64,000 nt of DNA, taken from Hyphomicrobiales bacterium (GTDB lineage: Bacteria; Pseudomonadota; Alphaproteobacteria; Rhizobiales; Rhizobiaceae). The notes under the pieces were generated by a model. That model was given only the letters and a program-made list of their open reading frames with translations. It was not told where the DNA came from and did not search any database. The DNA lies in assembly GCA_900468285.1 (NCBI GenBank), contig UBTF01000007.1:1-64000 (forward strand), in the 5' to 3' direction. A program made the translations under genes and the position numbers. Below, one piece after another: positions 35,263 through 45,488 of this stretch (the stretch's first letter is position 1; each line of letters starts with the position of its first letter).

Positions 35263-36125
35263 CTATTTCGGCGCCTGGCTCTTCTGGCTGAGCCAGACGC
35301 TTGATAGCACCATGACAAAACCGGCAATCTGCGCTGGCGAGAGGTTTTGACCGAGCGCCAGCCAGCCGAGGAGCGTTGCCGTGACCGGGCTGAGGAAGCC
35401 GAGCGAGGCCGCAACCGAGGGCTCTATGCGGGCCAGACCGCGAAACCACAAGAGATAGGTCAAAGCAGCACCAAACAGGCCGAGATAGGCAAGTCCGAGC
35501 AGGTTTACAGAGGTAAGGGGCGGCAAGGCAGGCTCGAAAAACAGGGCTATCGGTACAAGCATCAATCCACCCGCTGCCAGCTGCCACGCCGTGAAGGTAA
35601 GGCTTGAGACCGGCGGCTGCCATTTGCGCGCCAGAACGGTGCCAAAGGCCATGGAGACTGCACCGGCGAAAGCCGCCGCAACGCCCACGGGGTCGAGCGC
35701 GGCCTGCGGTGTCATCACCAGAAACGCCACACCCACGATACCGACGACACCGGCCATGACCGTGAGCGCGCGGATGGGCCGCCCGAGATAAATGCGCGAC
35801 AGCCCGATAACGATCAAGGGCTGCACCGCGCCCACGGTTGCCGCCACACCGCCCGGCAGGCGATATGCGGCAACAAACAGCATCACCCAGAAGAAGGCGA
35901 AGTTGAGCGCCGCAAGGATGAAGGTGCGCCCCACCAGATGCCATAGGGAAGTTTGCGCACGAGAAGCAGCAGCAGCAAGCCCGCTGGCAAGGCCCTGAGC
36001 ATGGCGACATGCATGGGATAACCCTGCGGCAGAAACTGCGTCGTGACATAATAGGTGCTGCCCCAGACGGCCGGGGCAAGCCCGGTCATGGCGACGTCGG
36101 CAAGGTAATTTAGGTTTTTCTTCAT
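35263..36125 (-). pseudogene. EamA/DMT family exporter, frameshifted
   Basis: Two overlapping frames together encode one EamA-type drug/metabolite transporter of about ten helices. The first (from 36125) begins MKKNLNYLADVAMTGLAPAV and runs to KLPYGIWW; the second (from about 35934) continues GRTFILAALNFAFFW to the end. Adding one G to the G4 run (C4 on the plus strand, 35929-35932) would restore WWGRTF and a single frame of about 287 residues. It is either a true one-base deletion or a sequencing error. It is divergent from a MarR gene. Confidence 0.82.
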
Positions 36126-36132
36126 TTCAAGA

Positions 36133-36149
36133 TTCTCGATGTCAAGATA
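36133..36149. promoter_or_regulatory. MarR operator, imperfect site
   Basis: TTCTCGATGTCAAGATA has one perfect half (GTCAAGATA) and one degenerate half of the palindrome at 36169-36186. It lies 8 bp upstream of the EamA start. Confidence 0.5.
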
Positions 36150-36168
36150 TATCCACCATATGACAGTT

Positions 36169-36186
36169 TATCTTGACGTCAAGACA
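36169..36186. promoter_or_regulatory. MarR operator, strong palindrome
   Basis: TATCTTGACGTCAAGACA, with a perfect 14-bp core TCTTGACGTCAAGA, lies just before the MarR start codon, between the divergent MarR and EamA genes. This is the expected position for an autorepressor site. Confidence 0.65.
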
Positions 36187-36190
36187 AATA

Positions 36191-36709
36191 ATGGTATCCC
36201 TTGTCGCCATGACCAAAGAAGCCACTCCTGACCACGTCGACAAAATTCTGGCCCAGTGGGGGCGGGAAAGACCCGAGCTCAACGTGGAGCCGATGGGTAT
36301 CATTGGCCGGCTTCACCGGCTGACGACCCATCTTGGCCGCGAGATCGAGGCCGTGTTGATGCAACATGGCCTGTCGATTTCCGCTTTCGATGTGATGGCG
36401 ACGTTGCGGCGCGCAGGTGCGCCCTACCAGCTCTCTCCCGGGGAACTGCTGGCCATGACCATGGTCAGTTCCGGCACCATGACCAACCGCATCGACCAGC
36501 TGGAGAAGGCGGGCCTTGTGGAGCGGATCAACAATCCGCAGGACCGGCGCAGCGTGCTGATTGCCCTCACCGACAAGGGCTTTGCCATTGTCGACGAAGC
36601 GGTGACAGCGCATGTCGCCAGGCAGAATGAGCTGCTCGCGGGCGTGAGCGAAAGTGACAGACGGGAATTTGACCGGCTGCTGAAGGTGTTTCTGTCAGAT
36701 TTCGAATGA
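36191..36709 (+). CDS. MarR family transcriptional regulator
   Basis: A regulator of about 172 residues with a winged helix-turn-helix: ISAFDVMATLRRAG, LLAMTMVSSGTMTNRIDQLE (recognition helix) and wing NPQDRRSVLIALTDKG. Starts at ATG 36191 or ATG 36209 (MTKEATPDHVDK) are both possible; neither has a clear ribosome site. It is divergent from an EamA exporter, with two palindromic operators between, so it probably represses itself and the exporter until a ligand binds. Confidence 0.88.
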   Translation: MVSLVAMTKEATPDHVDKILAQWGRERPELNVEPMGIIGRLHRLTTHLGREIEAVLMQHGLSISAFDVMATLRRAGAPYQLSPGELLAMTMVSSGTMTNRIDQLEKAGLVERINNPQDRRSVLIALTDKGFAIVDEAVTAHVARQNELLAGVSESDRREFDRLLKVFLSDFE

Positions 36710-36754
36710 GGCACGCGGCTCTCTGTGCAACGCCTGCCGTCGCCTATTTATGCC

Positions 36755-38353
36755 TTAAAAGAGAGTACCCTGATCAACCGGGCCGGATGAGGCCGGTTTA
36801 GCGGGCTTCTTTTTAGGCGCGGGCGCGGGGCCTTCCGGGGGTGAGGCATCGGCACCACCCGCCACGGCAGACACGCGCCCATCGGCGAACTCCATCGACA
36901 CCACAGCACCTGATACGACTGCGGCAGCGCGGGTCAGCGGGCGGTTATCCTCATCGCGAATGACCGCGTAGCCGCGTTTCAGCACATTCTTGTAGGACAG
37001 GGATTGCAGGATGCGATCATGGGCGGCGATGCCGGAACGGTTCTGCGCCATGCGGTGCAGGACCGCGGTATCCGTACGGCGGATGGCACCGGCAACCCTC
37101 TCCTTCTGCCGTTCCAGCTGGCCGAGGAGGCGGGCGGGCAGAGCGCGCAGGGACGAATCCGACGATGATACGCGCGACTGCGCCTGCAGAAGTCGACGCT
37201 CCACCAGGCTCTCGGCACGCTGCATACGTTCCTGAATGCGTTGTCGCTGCTGCTTGAGACCGTGCGCCAGCACGTCTGGACGCAGGCCGGATGCGGTGCG
37301 CTCAAAGCTGCGGCGCTTGTTGAGCGTGTTCAGCTCCAGCCCACGACCGAGGCCGCTGGCTGCCTCATCGAAGCGACGGCGTGGAAGAGCCAGCAATTGA
37401 TCAAGCGAAGGCAGTGCGCGAACGAGCGCCCTTACACCCTGGCGGCGATTGTCCATCTGGCGTGACATGGAGCCGGAAAGACGCGCGGAAAGACCAGCAA
37501 GCTGGGCTTCCAGATCCGCGCGAACCGGCACGGCCATTTCCGCCGCCCCTGTTGGCGTGGGCGCGCGCACATCGGCGGCATGGTCGATCAGGGTCGTATC
37601 GGTCTCGTGACCGACAGCAGATATCAGCGGGATCTGGCTTTCGGCCGCGGCCCGAACGACGATTTCGTCGTTAAAGCTCCAGAGATCCTCCAGACTTCCG
37701 CCGCCGCGCGCCACGATCAGAACGTCGGGACGCGGAATCTCGCCGCCGACCTCAAGCGCGTTAAAGCCTCTGATGGCGTTGGCGACTTCCTCGCCGGAAC
37801 CCTCGCCCTGCACCTTGACCGGCCAGACGAGCACATGCACAGGGAAGCGGTCGGAAATACGGTGGAGAATATCGCGAATGACGGCACCGGTTGGCGAGGT
37901 CACAACCCCGATGACCCTAGGCATGTAAGGCAGGCGGCGCTTGCGGGCCTGATCGAACAGGCCTTCCGCTGCCAGCTTGCGACGGCGCTCTTCCAGCAAC
38001 GCCATTAGCGCGCCTGCACCGGCGGGCTCCAGGCTTTCAATCACGATCTGGTATTTGGAAGAGCCCGGGAAGGTGGTGATCTTGCCGGTGGCGATGACCT
38101 CCATGCCCTCTTCAGGGCGGAATTTCAGCTTGGAAAAGCTGCCTTTCCAGATAACGGCATCGATACGGGCACGGTCGTCCTTCAACGAGAAATAGGCATG
38201 GCCGGAGGTGTGCTGCCCCCGATAACCGGAGATTTCCCCGCGCACCCGCACCTGATCGAAGGCGGTCTCGACTGTCCGCTTGATGGAACCGGACAGTTCC
38301 GACACGGAAAATTCGGCAAGATTGGTGAGGGGCTGGCTGAAAATATCGCTCAT
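36755..38353 (-). CDS. xseA: exodeoxyribonuclease VII large subunit
   Basis: XseA, with XseB, degrades single-stranded DNA to acid-soluble oligonucleotides. The 532-residue protein has the N-terminal OB-fold ([22 protein letters not shown] region), the catalytic domain with [14 protein letters not shown] and [11 protein letters not shown], and [24 protein letters not shown] in pieces. A long coiled-coil arm and a proline/alanine-rich tail follow. ATG 38353 is chosen as the conserved [17 protein letters not shown] start. xseB is not adjacent here. Confidence 0.95.
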   Translation of the reverse strand: MSDIFSQPLTNLAEFSVSELSGSIKRTVETAFDQVRVRGEISGYRGQHTSGHAYFSLKDDRARIDAVIWKGSFSKLKFRPEEGMEVIATGKITTFPGSSKYQIVIESLEPAGAGALMALLEERRRKLAAEGLFDQARKRRLPYMPRVIGVVTSPTGAVIRDILHRISDRFPVHVLVWPVKVQGEGSGEEVANAIRGFNALEVGGEIPRPDVLIVARGGGSLEDLWSFNDEIVVRAAAESQIPLISAVGHETDTTLIDHAADVRAPTPTGAAEMAVPVRADLEAQLAGLSARLSGSMSRQMDNRRQGVRALVRALPSLDQLLALPRRRFDEAASGLGRGLELNTLNKRRSFERTASGLRPDVLAHGLKQQRQRIQERMQRAESLVERRLLQAQSRVSSSDSSLRALPARLLGQLERQKERVAGAIRRTDTAVLHRMAQNRSGIAAHDRILQSLSYKNVLKRGYAVIRDEDNRPLTRAAAVVSGAVVSMEFADGRVSAVAGGADASPPEGPAPAPKKKPAKPASSGPVDQGTLF

Positions 38354-38507
38354 GCCCGTTTCTACCCTATGGTCCGTGATTTGCAAATCGCGCCGATAAC
38401 ACTGAGTTGACAATTTTTGGTCGAATGAATTTCACAAAATTGCAACAATCTGATACTGTCCATCGTTGAGAGTGCATGCCTTGGAGGAGAATAAGGGTTT
38501 TTGGGGA

Positions 38508-38567
38508 TGACGATGCCTTTCCTCAAGCCCTCAGGAGGAGGAGCGGCATCATGGTATTTTTTCTAGG
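38508..38567 (+). CDS. possible 19-residue leader peptide
   Basis: A short ORF, MTMPFLKPSGGGAASWYFF, that contains the ribosome site of the next gene (AGGAGGAG) and overlaps its start. It could serve translational coupling, but its own ribosome site (GGGG directly before ATG) is poorly spaced. Doubtful. Confidence 0.2.
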
Positions 38568-38781
38568 AATCTCGCTCGGCGTTGCCGCGCTGGCTTTGCG
38601 GTCCATGTCAGCGCTGGCGCTGATTGGCGTGATGATTGCAGGCATATTTGCAGTTTCGGCAATGGTTTCGGCATCGGGAGTGCCGGTCCTGTCGCTTCTC
38701 ATCGCACTTGCCGGTTATAATCTCGGGATTGCCGGTGGTTTTGCTGCCATGCTAGCGGTGGTGAGGCTAAAACTGGTCTGA
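38551..38781 (+). CDS. small membrane protein, unknown
   Basis: A 76-residue protein starting MVFFLGISLGVAALALRS, with two to three hydrophobic helices (about 1-15, 22-45, 50-72) and little else. AGGAGGAG stands 10 bases before the ATG. I do not recognise a family. It is followed at 64 bp by another small membrane protein gene on the same strand, so the two may function together. Confidence 0.6.
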   Translation: MVFFLGISLGVAALALRSMSALALIGVMIAGIFAVSAMVSASGVPVLSLLIALAGYNLGIAGGFAAMLAVVRLKLV

Positions 38782-38845
38782 ACGAGGATATTGCATCTTC
38801 GCGGCCCTGACTGGCCAGCTTGCCTTACCGCGAGGATGATCCCGT

Positions 38846-39214
38846 TTGAAAGCTATGAACCCGCTTTTTCTTTTCTGCGCGTTGACTGCGCTGGACGGAG
38901 CACTCTCCTACGTTTTCGTCACACAGTATGGTTTTGGTCCAGTGCTCGGGAGAGCCCTGAGTGCTGCGCTTTCCTACGCAGCGCTTGCGACCGCCCTATG
39001 CTATCTTGGTCGGCCAAGTTCAATCTCGCTTTTTTCTGCGCTTTCTGTCAGCTTCATCAGCCTTGCCGTGAGCCTGGCGGTGTTCAGCCTTATCATCATG
39101 AGAAATCCGGCCGTTCACTGGCCGATCGCCTTTGTCGCGGGCGCTATCGCCAGTCTGGCCTTTGCCGCCTTCGGATATGCCCGAGCGGCAAAGGCCATGC
39201 GTTCCGGGACTTGA
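38846..39214 (+). CDS. four-helix membrane protein, GtrA-like
   Basis: A 122-residue protein with four predicted membrane helices. The spacing resembles the GtrA family (flippase-like partners of glycosyltransferases), but I see no decisive motif. A TTG start at 38846 has GAGGA at proper distance; ATG 38855 is the alternative. It converges with the Gfo/Idh gene and has no glycosyltransferase next to it. Confidence 0.5.
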   Translation: MKAMNPLFLFCALTALDGALSYVFVTQYGFGPVLGRALSAALSYAALATALCYLGRPSSISLFSALSVSFISLAVSLAVFSLIIMRNPAVHWPIAFVAGAIASLAFAAFGYARAAKAMRSGT

Positions 39215-39223
39215 GAGAGTGGG

Positions 39224-40210
39224 CTAGACCTTCTCCCAGCCCTCCTGCTCGGCTGCGCGGTAGATGGCATCGATGAACCGCTGGCTGTTCCTGGAGCTTT
39301 CCAGCGTGACGACCTCCCCGCCCTTTCCGCTGGCCGCTGCGGCAAACGCTTCGATTTCCCGCCGGTATTGGCGGCTGTCCTGAAAGCGGAAAATCTGTGA
39401 CTGGCCGTGATCCTGACTGGTCAGTTCCACCTCTTCTGCGCCCCAGCGGTCTGCGTTGAACGGGGACTTCACTTCGATATAGCCCTTCGTGCCGTGCAGC
39501 ACCATCAACTGACGCCCGGCAAGCTGGGTAGAAATATAGAAGCTGAGTTCGAAGTCGCCAAAGTCTGCCCTGACGCTGGCATAGATATCGGTGCCGAAAT
39601 CCGGATCGCGCTCCACCGTTGCCTGAACGCGCTGCGGCTCCTTGCCCGTGGCAAACCGGGTTGTAATGGTCGGGTAGACACCGATATCCGGTAGCGCGCC
39701 GCCGCCGAGTTCCGGAATATTGCGCATGTTGGAAGGGTCGCGGTTGAAATAGGTAAAGGCACCCTGCACGTGCTTCAACGTGCCGATGGCACCGGAAGCA
39801 AGAAGTTCGCGGACCTTCAGCCACACCGGCGCATAGGTGACCATATAGGCTTCCGATACCAGCACCTTGTTGCGATCTCTGGCCTCTATCAAACCGTCGA
39901 TCTCATCAGCCTTGAGCGCGATCGGCTTTTCGCACAGGACGTGCTTGCCCGCATTGGCGGCCTTGATCGACCACTCGACATGCTGCGACGTCGGCAGCGG
40001 AATATAGACCGCGTCGATTGCGTCGGAAGCCAGCATCTCCTCGTAGGAACCGAAGGCATGGGGAACGGAGAACCGGTCGGCAAGCGCCCGCGCCTTTGCC
40101 AGATCGCGGCTGGCAATGGCGGTGACAACTGCATTTTCCGCGTCCTGAATGGCCGGAATAACGAGTTCGCGGCCAATCTTTGCCGTCGACAGAATACCAA
40201 AACGTAACAT
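39224..40210 (-). CDS. Gfo/Idh/MocA family oxidoreductase
   Basis: A 328-residue NAD(P)-dependent sugar/inositol dehydrogenase-like protein. The N-terminal Rossmann fold starts [19 protein letters not shown]. The dinucleotide-domain signature VLCEKPIAL, with the family Lys, lies near residue 93. The C-terminal alpha/beta domain has [12 protein letters not shown] with the catalytic-type D-x-G-x-Y. ATG 40210 with GGAG upstream is chosen. Substrate unknown. It is divergent from the isochorismatase gene. Confidence 0.88.
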   Translation of the reverse strand: MLRFGILSTAKIGRELVIPAIQDAENAVVTAIASRDLAKARALADRFSVPHAFGSYEEMLASDAIDAVYIPLPTSQHVEWSIKAANAGKHVLCEKPIALKADEIDGLIEARDRNKVLVSEAYMVTYAPVWLKVRELLASGAIGTLKHVQGAFTYFNRDPSNMRNIPELGGGALPDIGVYPTITTRFATGKEPQRVQATVERDPDFGTDIYASVRADFGDFELSFYISTQLAGRQLMVLHGTKGYIEVKSPFNADRWGAEEVELTSQDHGQSQIFRFQDSRQYRREIEAFAAAASGKGGEVVTLESSRNSQRFIDAIYRAAEQEGWEKV

Positions 40211-40392
40211 GCCTATCTCCCATTGTAGCGGCGGGCACCTTACCATGACTGAGATGGCTGGCAATGGGCACAAGGCCGCTCATACTCAGGCTGTACCATG
40301 GCTGGATATGTCCCATACTCGGCAGGCTGGTGTCTTTCGCCTTCCAACCAAATGCTAAAAACTGTATCCATTGAAATCAGGAGATACAGAAA

Positions 40393-40953
40393 ATGTCCCA
40401 TTCGAACACGGCACTGCTGGTGATAGATGCGCAGGAATCCTTCCGTCACGCGCCCTATTTCGATGAAAAGACCCTGCCAGCCTATCTTTCTGCCCAGCAG
40501 AAACTGATCGATGGCGCCAAGGCGGCTCAGATACCGGTCGTTCAGATCTTTCATGTCGACGGCGACCGCGCCTTTGGCGAAGACAGCGGCTTTATCCGGG
40601 CCATCGAGGGGCTCGCAATCGAGCCCAGCGTAACCTTTCGCAAGAACCGCCATTCGGCCTTCGTCGGCACGGGGCTTGACGTGTGGTTGACAAGCCACGG
40701 CATCAACCGGCTCATCGTTTCCGGTATCAGGACAGAACAGTGCTGCGAAACCACCACGCGGCAGGGCTCCGATATGGGTTACAGCGTCGATTTCGTGACC
40801 GAGGCAACGCTGACCTTTCCCATGACCCACCCGTCCGGAAAAGTCTTTTCCGCAGAGGATATCGCAACCCGCACGGAACTGGTGCTGGCGGGTCGTTTTG
40901 CCCGCATCGTAACCGTCGATGAAGCATTGAAGACGCTGGAGAACGCCGGATGA
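40393..40953 (+). CDS. isochorismatase family cysteine hydrolase
   Basis: A 186-residue cysteine hydrolase of the isochorismatase/nicotinamidase superfamily. The triad is visible as D12 (VIDAQ), K84 (FRKNRHSAF) and C117 (TEQCCE). A good AGGAG precedes the ATG. Its stop overlaps the start of a GlxA-type AraC regulator (ATGA), so the enzyme and regulator are co-translated. The substrate may be an amide sensed or regulated by its partner, which is inference. Confidence 0.88.
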   Translation: MSHSNTALLVIDAQESFRHAPYFDEKTLPAYLSAQQKLIDGAKAAQIPVVQIFHVDGDRAFGEDSGFIRAIEGLAIEPSVTFRKNRHSAFVGTGLDVWLTSHGINRLIVSGIRTEQCCETTTRQGSDMGYSVDFVTEATLTFPMTHPSGKVFSAEDIATRTELVLAGRFARIVTVDEALKTLENAG

Positions 40954-41945
40954 CAGATGTGAGCGACGCCTTGCGCGGCAGGATCATTCCAGTCTTCGTG
41001 GTCTTGCCGCCAAGGACGTTGCTGATGGATGTCGCAGGGCCGGTGGAGGTGTTGCGTTATGCCAACGAGTTTCAGGATGAGGTCAGGTTCGACCTCACCT
41101 ATCTCTCGGTCGGCGAGACGCAGACAACGACCATCGGACTGTCGCTGTCTGGCCTGACACCCCTGCCTGACGCCTTGCCTGCCAATGCCATGGTCATGAT
41201 ATGCGGCGGGGCATTTGCTGAGCGCCGGGATGCCGAGCCTGCGCGGGAACGACGGCTGCTTGCCGAATGGCTGCGGCGCGTTGCCCGTGATGACATGACG
41301 CTCGTTTCCATCTGTTCCGGGGCCCTGATCGCCGCACAGGCAGGCCTGTTCGATGGCTACCAGTGCACCACGCATACCGACTGCATTTCGCAACTGCGCA
41401 GATTGTCTCCGCTGGCGGACGTGCGCGACAACCGGTTGTTCGTGGAGGATCGCAAACGATTTTCCAGCGCCGGAATCTCGACAGGCATCGACCTGCTGCT
41501 GCACATCGTATCGGGGCTGACCAGCCCTGCAACTGCCGCCCATATTGCACAGACCATGGTCATCTATATCAGGCGGGCTGCCAAGGACCCGCAGATCTCA
41601 CCATGGCTTTCAGGCCGCAACCATATTCACCCCTCGGTCCACAAAGCGCAGGATGCCATCGTGGCCGATCCTTCCGCAGAATGGTCTCTGGAGCGGCTTG
41701 CCCGCGTTGCGGGATTGAGCGAGCGCCATCTTTCACGGCTGTTCAAGGACCATGCGGGTGTCAGCGTCGTTGATTATATCAACCTGATGCGCGTCAATCT
41801 CGCCCGGGACATTCTCACCAATTCCCGGCTCGACATGGAAGCTGTGGCAGAACGCTGCGGCTTTGCCTCTGCCCGCCACATGCGGCGTGTGTGGCAGCAG
41901 CATCATGCACAGCCGCCAAGTTCCTATCGAACCCTTTCCTCCTGA
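40950..41945 (+). CDS. GlxA-type AraC family regulator with DJ-1/PfpI domain
   Basis: A 331-residue transcription factor. The N-terminal DJ-1/PfpI-like domain keeps the nucleophile-elbow cysteine in SICSGALIAAQAGLF, and the C-terminal AraC double helix-turn-helix covers about 215-325 (WSLERLARVAGLSERHLSRLF, then DMEAVAERCGFASARHMRRVW). Proteins of this type (GlxA, GbdR, ArgR) respond to amines or amino acids. It overlaps the isochorismatase gene by 4 bp and probably controls it. Confidence 0.88.
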   Translation: MTDVSDALRGRIIPVFVVLPPRTLLMDVAGPVEVLRYANEFQDEVRFDLTYLSVGETQTTTIGLSLSGLTPLPDALPANAMVMICGGAFAERRDAEPARERRLLAEWLRRVARDDMTLVSICSGALIAAQAGLFDGYQCTTHTDCISQLRRLSPLADVRDNRLFVEDRKRFSSAGISTGIDLLLHIVSGLTSPATAAHIAQTMVIYIRRAAKDPQISPWLSGRNHIHPSVHKAQDAIVADPSAEWSLERLARVAGLSERHLSRLFKDHAGVSVVDYINLMRVNLARDILTNSRLDMEAVAERCGFASARHMRRVWQQHHAQPPSSYRTLSS

Positions 41946-42057
41946 ATGTCGTTTCCATCACGCAGGCGTCGGCTCGACATCACGTAAATTCAATGGTTAT
42001 GCCGTCTTGCGCTTGCTACTGCTGATATCCAACGGAACAACAAAGGGAGTACTGCCC

Positions 42058-42993
42058 GTGGAGAAACGCGCGCTTGGCCGAACCGGCCTTTCCATCGCCC
42101 CAATCGTTTTTGGCGGAAACGTCTTTGGCTGGACTGCGGATGAGAACACTTCCTTCCAGCTGCTGGACGCGTTCTTCGATTCCGGCTTCAACACCATCGA
42201 TACCGCCGATGTCTATTCGGCCTGGGTGCCGGGCCATGAAGGTGGCGAGTCGGAAACCATAATCGGCAAATGGCTGAAACGCGGCAGCGTTTCGCGTGAC
42301 AAGGCGATCATCGTTTCCAAGGTCGGATATGACAAGGGACTGAAAGCCCAGCGGATTGCCGATGCGGTCGATGATTCGCTCAGACGTCTGCAGACCGATT
42401 ATATCGACCTCTATCTTGCCCACAAGCCGGACCCGGAAACGCCGATCGAGGAAACGCTTGGTGCCTTCACGAAGCTGAAGGAACAGGGCAAGGTGCGCGC
42501 CATCGGCTGCTCCAACTACGATGCGCCGGAATTGAAGGCGGCACTGGATGCTTCAGAAGCTACCGGGCTTGCGCGCTTTGATGTGGTGCAGCCCGAATAC
42601 AATCTCTACACCCGCGAAAGATTTGAAGGTCCGCTTGCCGAATTGACGGCACAGGAGGACATCGGCGTCATCAATTACTATAGCCTGGCCGCCGGGTTCC
42701 TCACCGGTAAATACCGTAGCAAGGCAGAAACCGAGGGCGTGGCGCGATCCTACCGCGTTGGAGATTATGTCAATGCACGTGGCTTGGCCATTCTTGGCGT
42801 GATGGACACGATTGCGGCAGAGACCGGCGCGAAACTTGCCGATATTGCGCTGGCATGGCTGCTGGCGAAAAAGTCCGTGACGGCACCGATTGCGAGCGCA
42901 ACCAGCCTTTCCCAGCTTGAGAGCTTCAAGCGGGCTGTGGATTTGAAATTGACGGACGACATGGTGACCCTTCTGGACAAGGCTGGCGCATAA
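42058..42993 (+). CDS. aldo/keto reductase
   Basis: A 311-residue AKR (YajO/IolS-like). FNTIDTADVYS holds the catalytic-type Asp and Tyr, IIVSKVG the Lys, and LYLAHKPDPETPIEETL the His. The C-terminal NADP-binding part has GVINYYSLAAGFLTGKY and ASATSLSQLESF. A GTG start at 42058 with GGGAG upstream is better than any ATG. The stop overlaps the next ATG (TAATG), coupling it to a GNAT gene. Substrate unknown. Confidence 0.88.
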   Translation: MEKRALGRTGLSIAPIVFGGNVFGWTADENTSFQLLDAFFDSGFNTIDTADVYSAWVPGHEGGESETIIGKWLKRGSVSRDKAIIVSKVGYDKGLKAQRIADAVDDSLRRLQTDYIDLYLAHKPDPETPIEETLGAFTKLKEQGKVRAIGCSNYDAPELKAALDASEATGLARFDVVQPEYNLYTRERFEGPLAELTAQEDIGVINYYSLAAGFLTGKYRSKAETEGVARSYRVGDYVNARGLAILGVMDTIAAETGAKLADIALAWLLAKKSVTAPIASATSLSQLESFKRAVDLKLTDDMVTLLDKAGA

Positions 42994-43436
42994 TGGATTT
43001 GAGCATTCGCGATGCCCGCAGCGAGGACCAGGACGCATGGTTGAAGCTGTGGAATGATTATCTGGCATTCTATAATGTCGATCTGGCCGAGGATGTGACC
43101 GCCCACACATGGGCGCGCATCATCGACCCGGCATCCCGTGTCAGCGCGCGTCTGGCAATACAGGATGGAAACGTCGTCGGCTTTGCCATCCATCATTTCC
43201 ACGACTCGACCTGGGTCAAGACGCCGGATTGCTATCTGGAAGACCTGTTCATCGACGCCAACATCCGTGGCCGGGGCATTGGCCGCGCCCTCATCGACGA
43301 TCTGATTTCCATCTGCCGTGAAAAGGGGTGGTCGCGTCTTTACTGGCATACGAACGAGGACAATGAGCGGGCGCGAAAGCTCTATGACAGCTATGTTTCC
43401 AGCGATGGCCACATCCGATACAGAATCAAGTTCTGA
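42993..43436 (+). CDS. GNAT family N-acetyltransferase
   Basis: A 147-residue acetyltransferase. The acetyl-CoA-binding motif A reads LEDLFIDANIRGRGIGRALI near residues 82-101 (R-G-x-G-x-G/A), followed by RLYWHTNEDNERARKLYDSY, typical of the GNAT C terminus. It is coupled to the preceding aldo/keto reductase and converges with a broken LysR gene. Substrate unknown. Confidence 0.88.
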   Translation: MDLSIRDARSEDQDAWLKLWNDYLAFYNVDLAEDVTAHTWARIIDPASRVSARLAIQDGNVVGFAIHHFHDSTWVKTPDCYLEDLFIDANIRGRGIGRALIDDLISICREKGWSRLYWHTNEDNERARKLYDSYVSSDGHIRYRIKF

Positions 43437-43438
43437 CT

Positions 43439-44309
43439 TCAGGACTTGACGCGGAAAAAATCCACGAAAGCCCTCAACGCCGGTCGCATCTGCCGGCGTG
43501 AGGGATAATAGATGTAGAAGCCATCGAATGGTGCGCACCAGACGCCCGGCCTTTACATCCTCTTCGATGCCCTGTTCGAACACGAAAGCAAGTCCGGCAC
43601 CATCCAGTGCAGCGGCACGAATGAGGCTTTGATCGGACAGGACGAGCGGGCCCTGCACATCGACAACCAGCGGCTTGCCATCCTTCTCCAGTTCCCAGCG
43701 ATAGATCAGGCCACTGGAGAAACGCCGTCTGATACAGCGATGTTGCATCAGATCGTGTGGGTGCTGCGGCACCGGATGCGTTTCGAAATAAAGAGGCGAA
43801 CCGACGATGGCTCCGCGCCAGTTTCCGCTGGCGCGCACGGCAATCATATCCGCCTCCAGATTTTCGCCGAGCCGCAAACCGGCATCGAAGCCCTTGGCGA
43901 CAATATCTTCGAAACGATCATCCGTGGAAATCTCAAGTGCTATATCCGGATAGCGGCTGAGAAAGGCACCGAGCTTGGGCATGATGACATCCTGCGCGGC
44001 CAGGCGCGGCATGGTGATGCGCAAAGGACCTGCGGGGCGCCCGCCATGCTCTGCCAGTGCACCGATGACGGCATCGATATCGGCCAGCGCCGGCGCCAGC
44101 GTTTCGAGGAGGCGCCTGCCTTCCTGTGTGGGAGAGACGCTGCGGGTCGTGCGGTGAAGCAGCCGCAGACCAAGGCTGAGTTCCAAGGCAGAGATGGCAT
44201 GACTGACGGCAGAGGGCGCAATGCCCAGCTCTGCCGCTGCCTTTCGGAAGCTCAGACTTTCAGCCACAGTGGCGAGGACGGCGAGTTGGGAGAGTTGCAC
44301 ACGGTTCAT
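43439..44309 (-). pseudogene. LysR family regulator, frameshifted near the C terminus
   Basis: The DNA-binding helix-turn-helix (LSQLAVLATVAESLSFRKAA, then APSAVSHAISALE) and most of the effector domain are intact. After GRLVR the frame shifts; the expected ending FDGFYIYYPSRRQMRPALRA, then FVDFFRVKS and stop at 43439-43441, is in another frame. Typical relatives read GRLVRVLEDWCAPFDGFY here, so about seven residues are missing. A 20-bp deletion between two CTGGTGCG copies would explain it exactly. In the shifted frame translation continues for hundreds of codons antisense to the GNAT and reductase genes. Confidence 0.82.
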
Positions 44310-44310
44310 T

Positions 44311-44327
44311 GTTCTAAATGATAGAAC
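44311..44327. promoter_or_regulatory. LysR-type operator
   Basis: GTTCTA-AATGA-TAGAAC is a perfect 6-5-6 inverted repeat of the T-N11-A type, immediately upstream of the LysR start and 99 bp before the divergent aldo/keto reductase. It is the expected binding site for the adjacent regulator. Confidence 0.65.
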
Positions 44328-44425
44328 AAGCCAACACGAAAGCCAGCGATTATTTTTGCCGTCTTGAAGGCGTATCCTGTTTGTATGCCCCATCACGGGC
44401 AGACCCTTTCTGGAAGGACATAGAG

Positions 44426-45427
<1,002 letters not shown>

Positions 45428-45429
45428 AA

Positions 45430-45464
45430 AGCAAAGGCCGGGGAAGCATTTTCCCCGGCCTTTT
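45430..45464. terminator. bidirectional terminator between AKR gene and pheT
   Basis: AAGGCCGGGGAA-GCATT-TTCCCCGGCCTT, a 12-bp perfect stem flanked by A and T runs on both sides. It serves the convergent aldo/keto reductase and pheT transcripts. Confidence 0.88.
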
Positions 45465-45488
45465 CAGTTCAAGCACGATCGTTAAAAA

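Noticed and set aside
40149-40358. Small ORF in the spacer between the Gfo/Idh and isochorismatase genes
   Set aside because: No ribosome site or domain, and it overlaps the start region of the oxidoreductase gene.
42765-43438. Long C-terminal extension of the LysR frame
   Set aside because: After the frameshift the frame runs antisense to the GNAT and aldo/keto reductase genes. It is not a real fusion.
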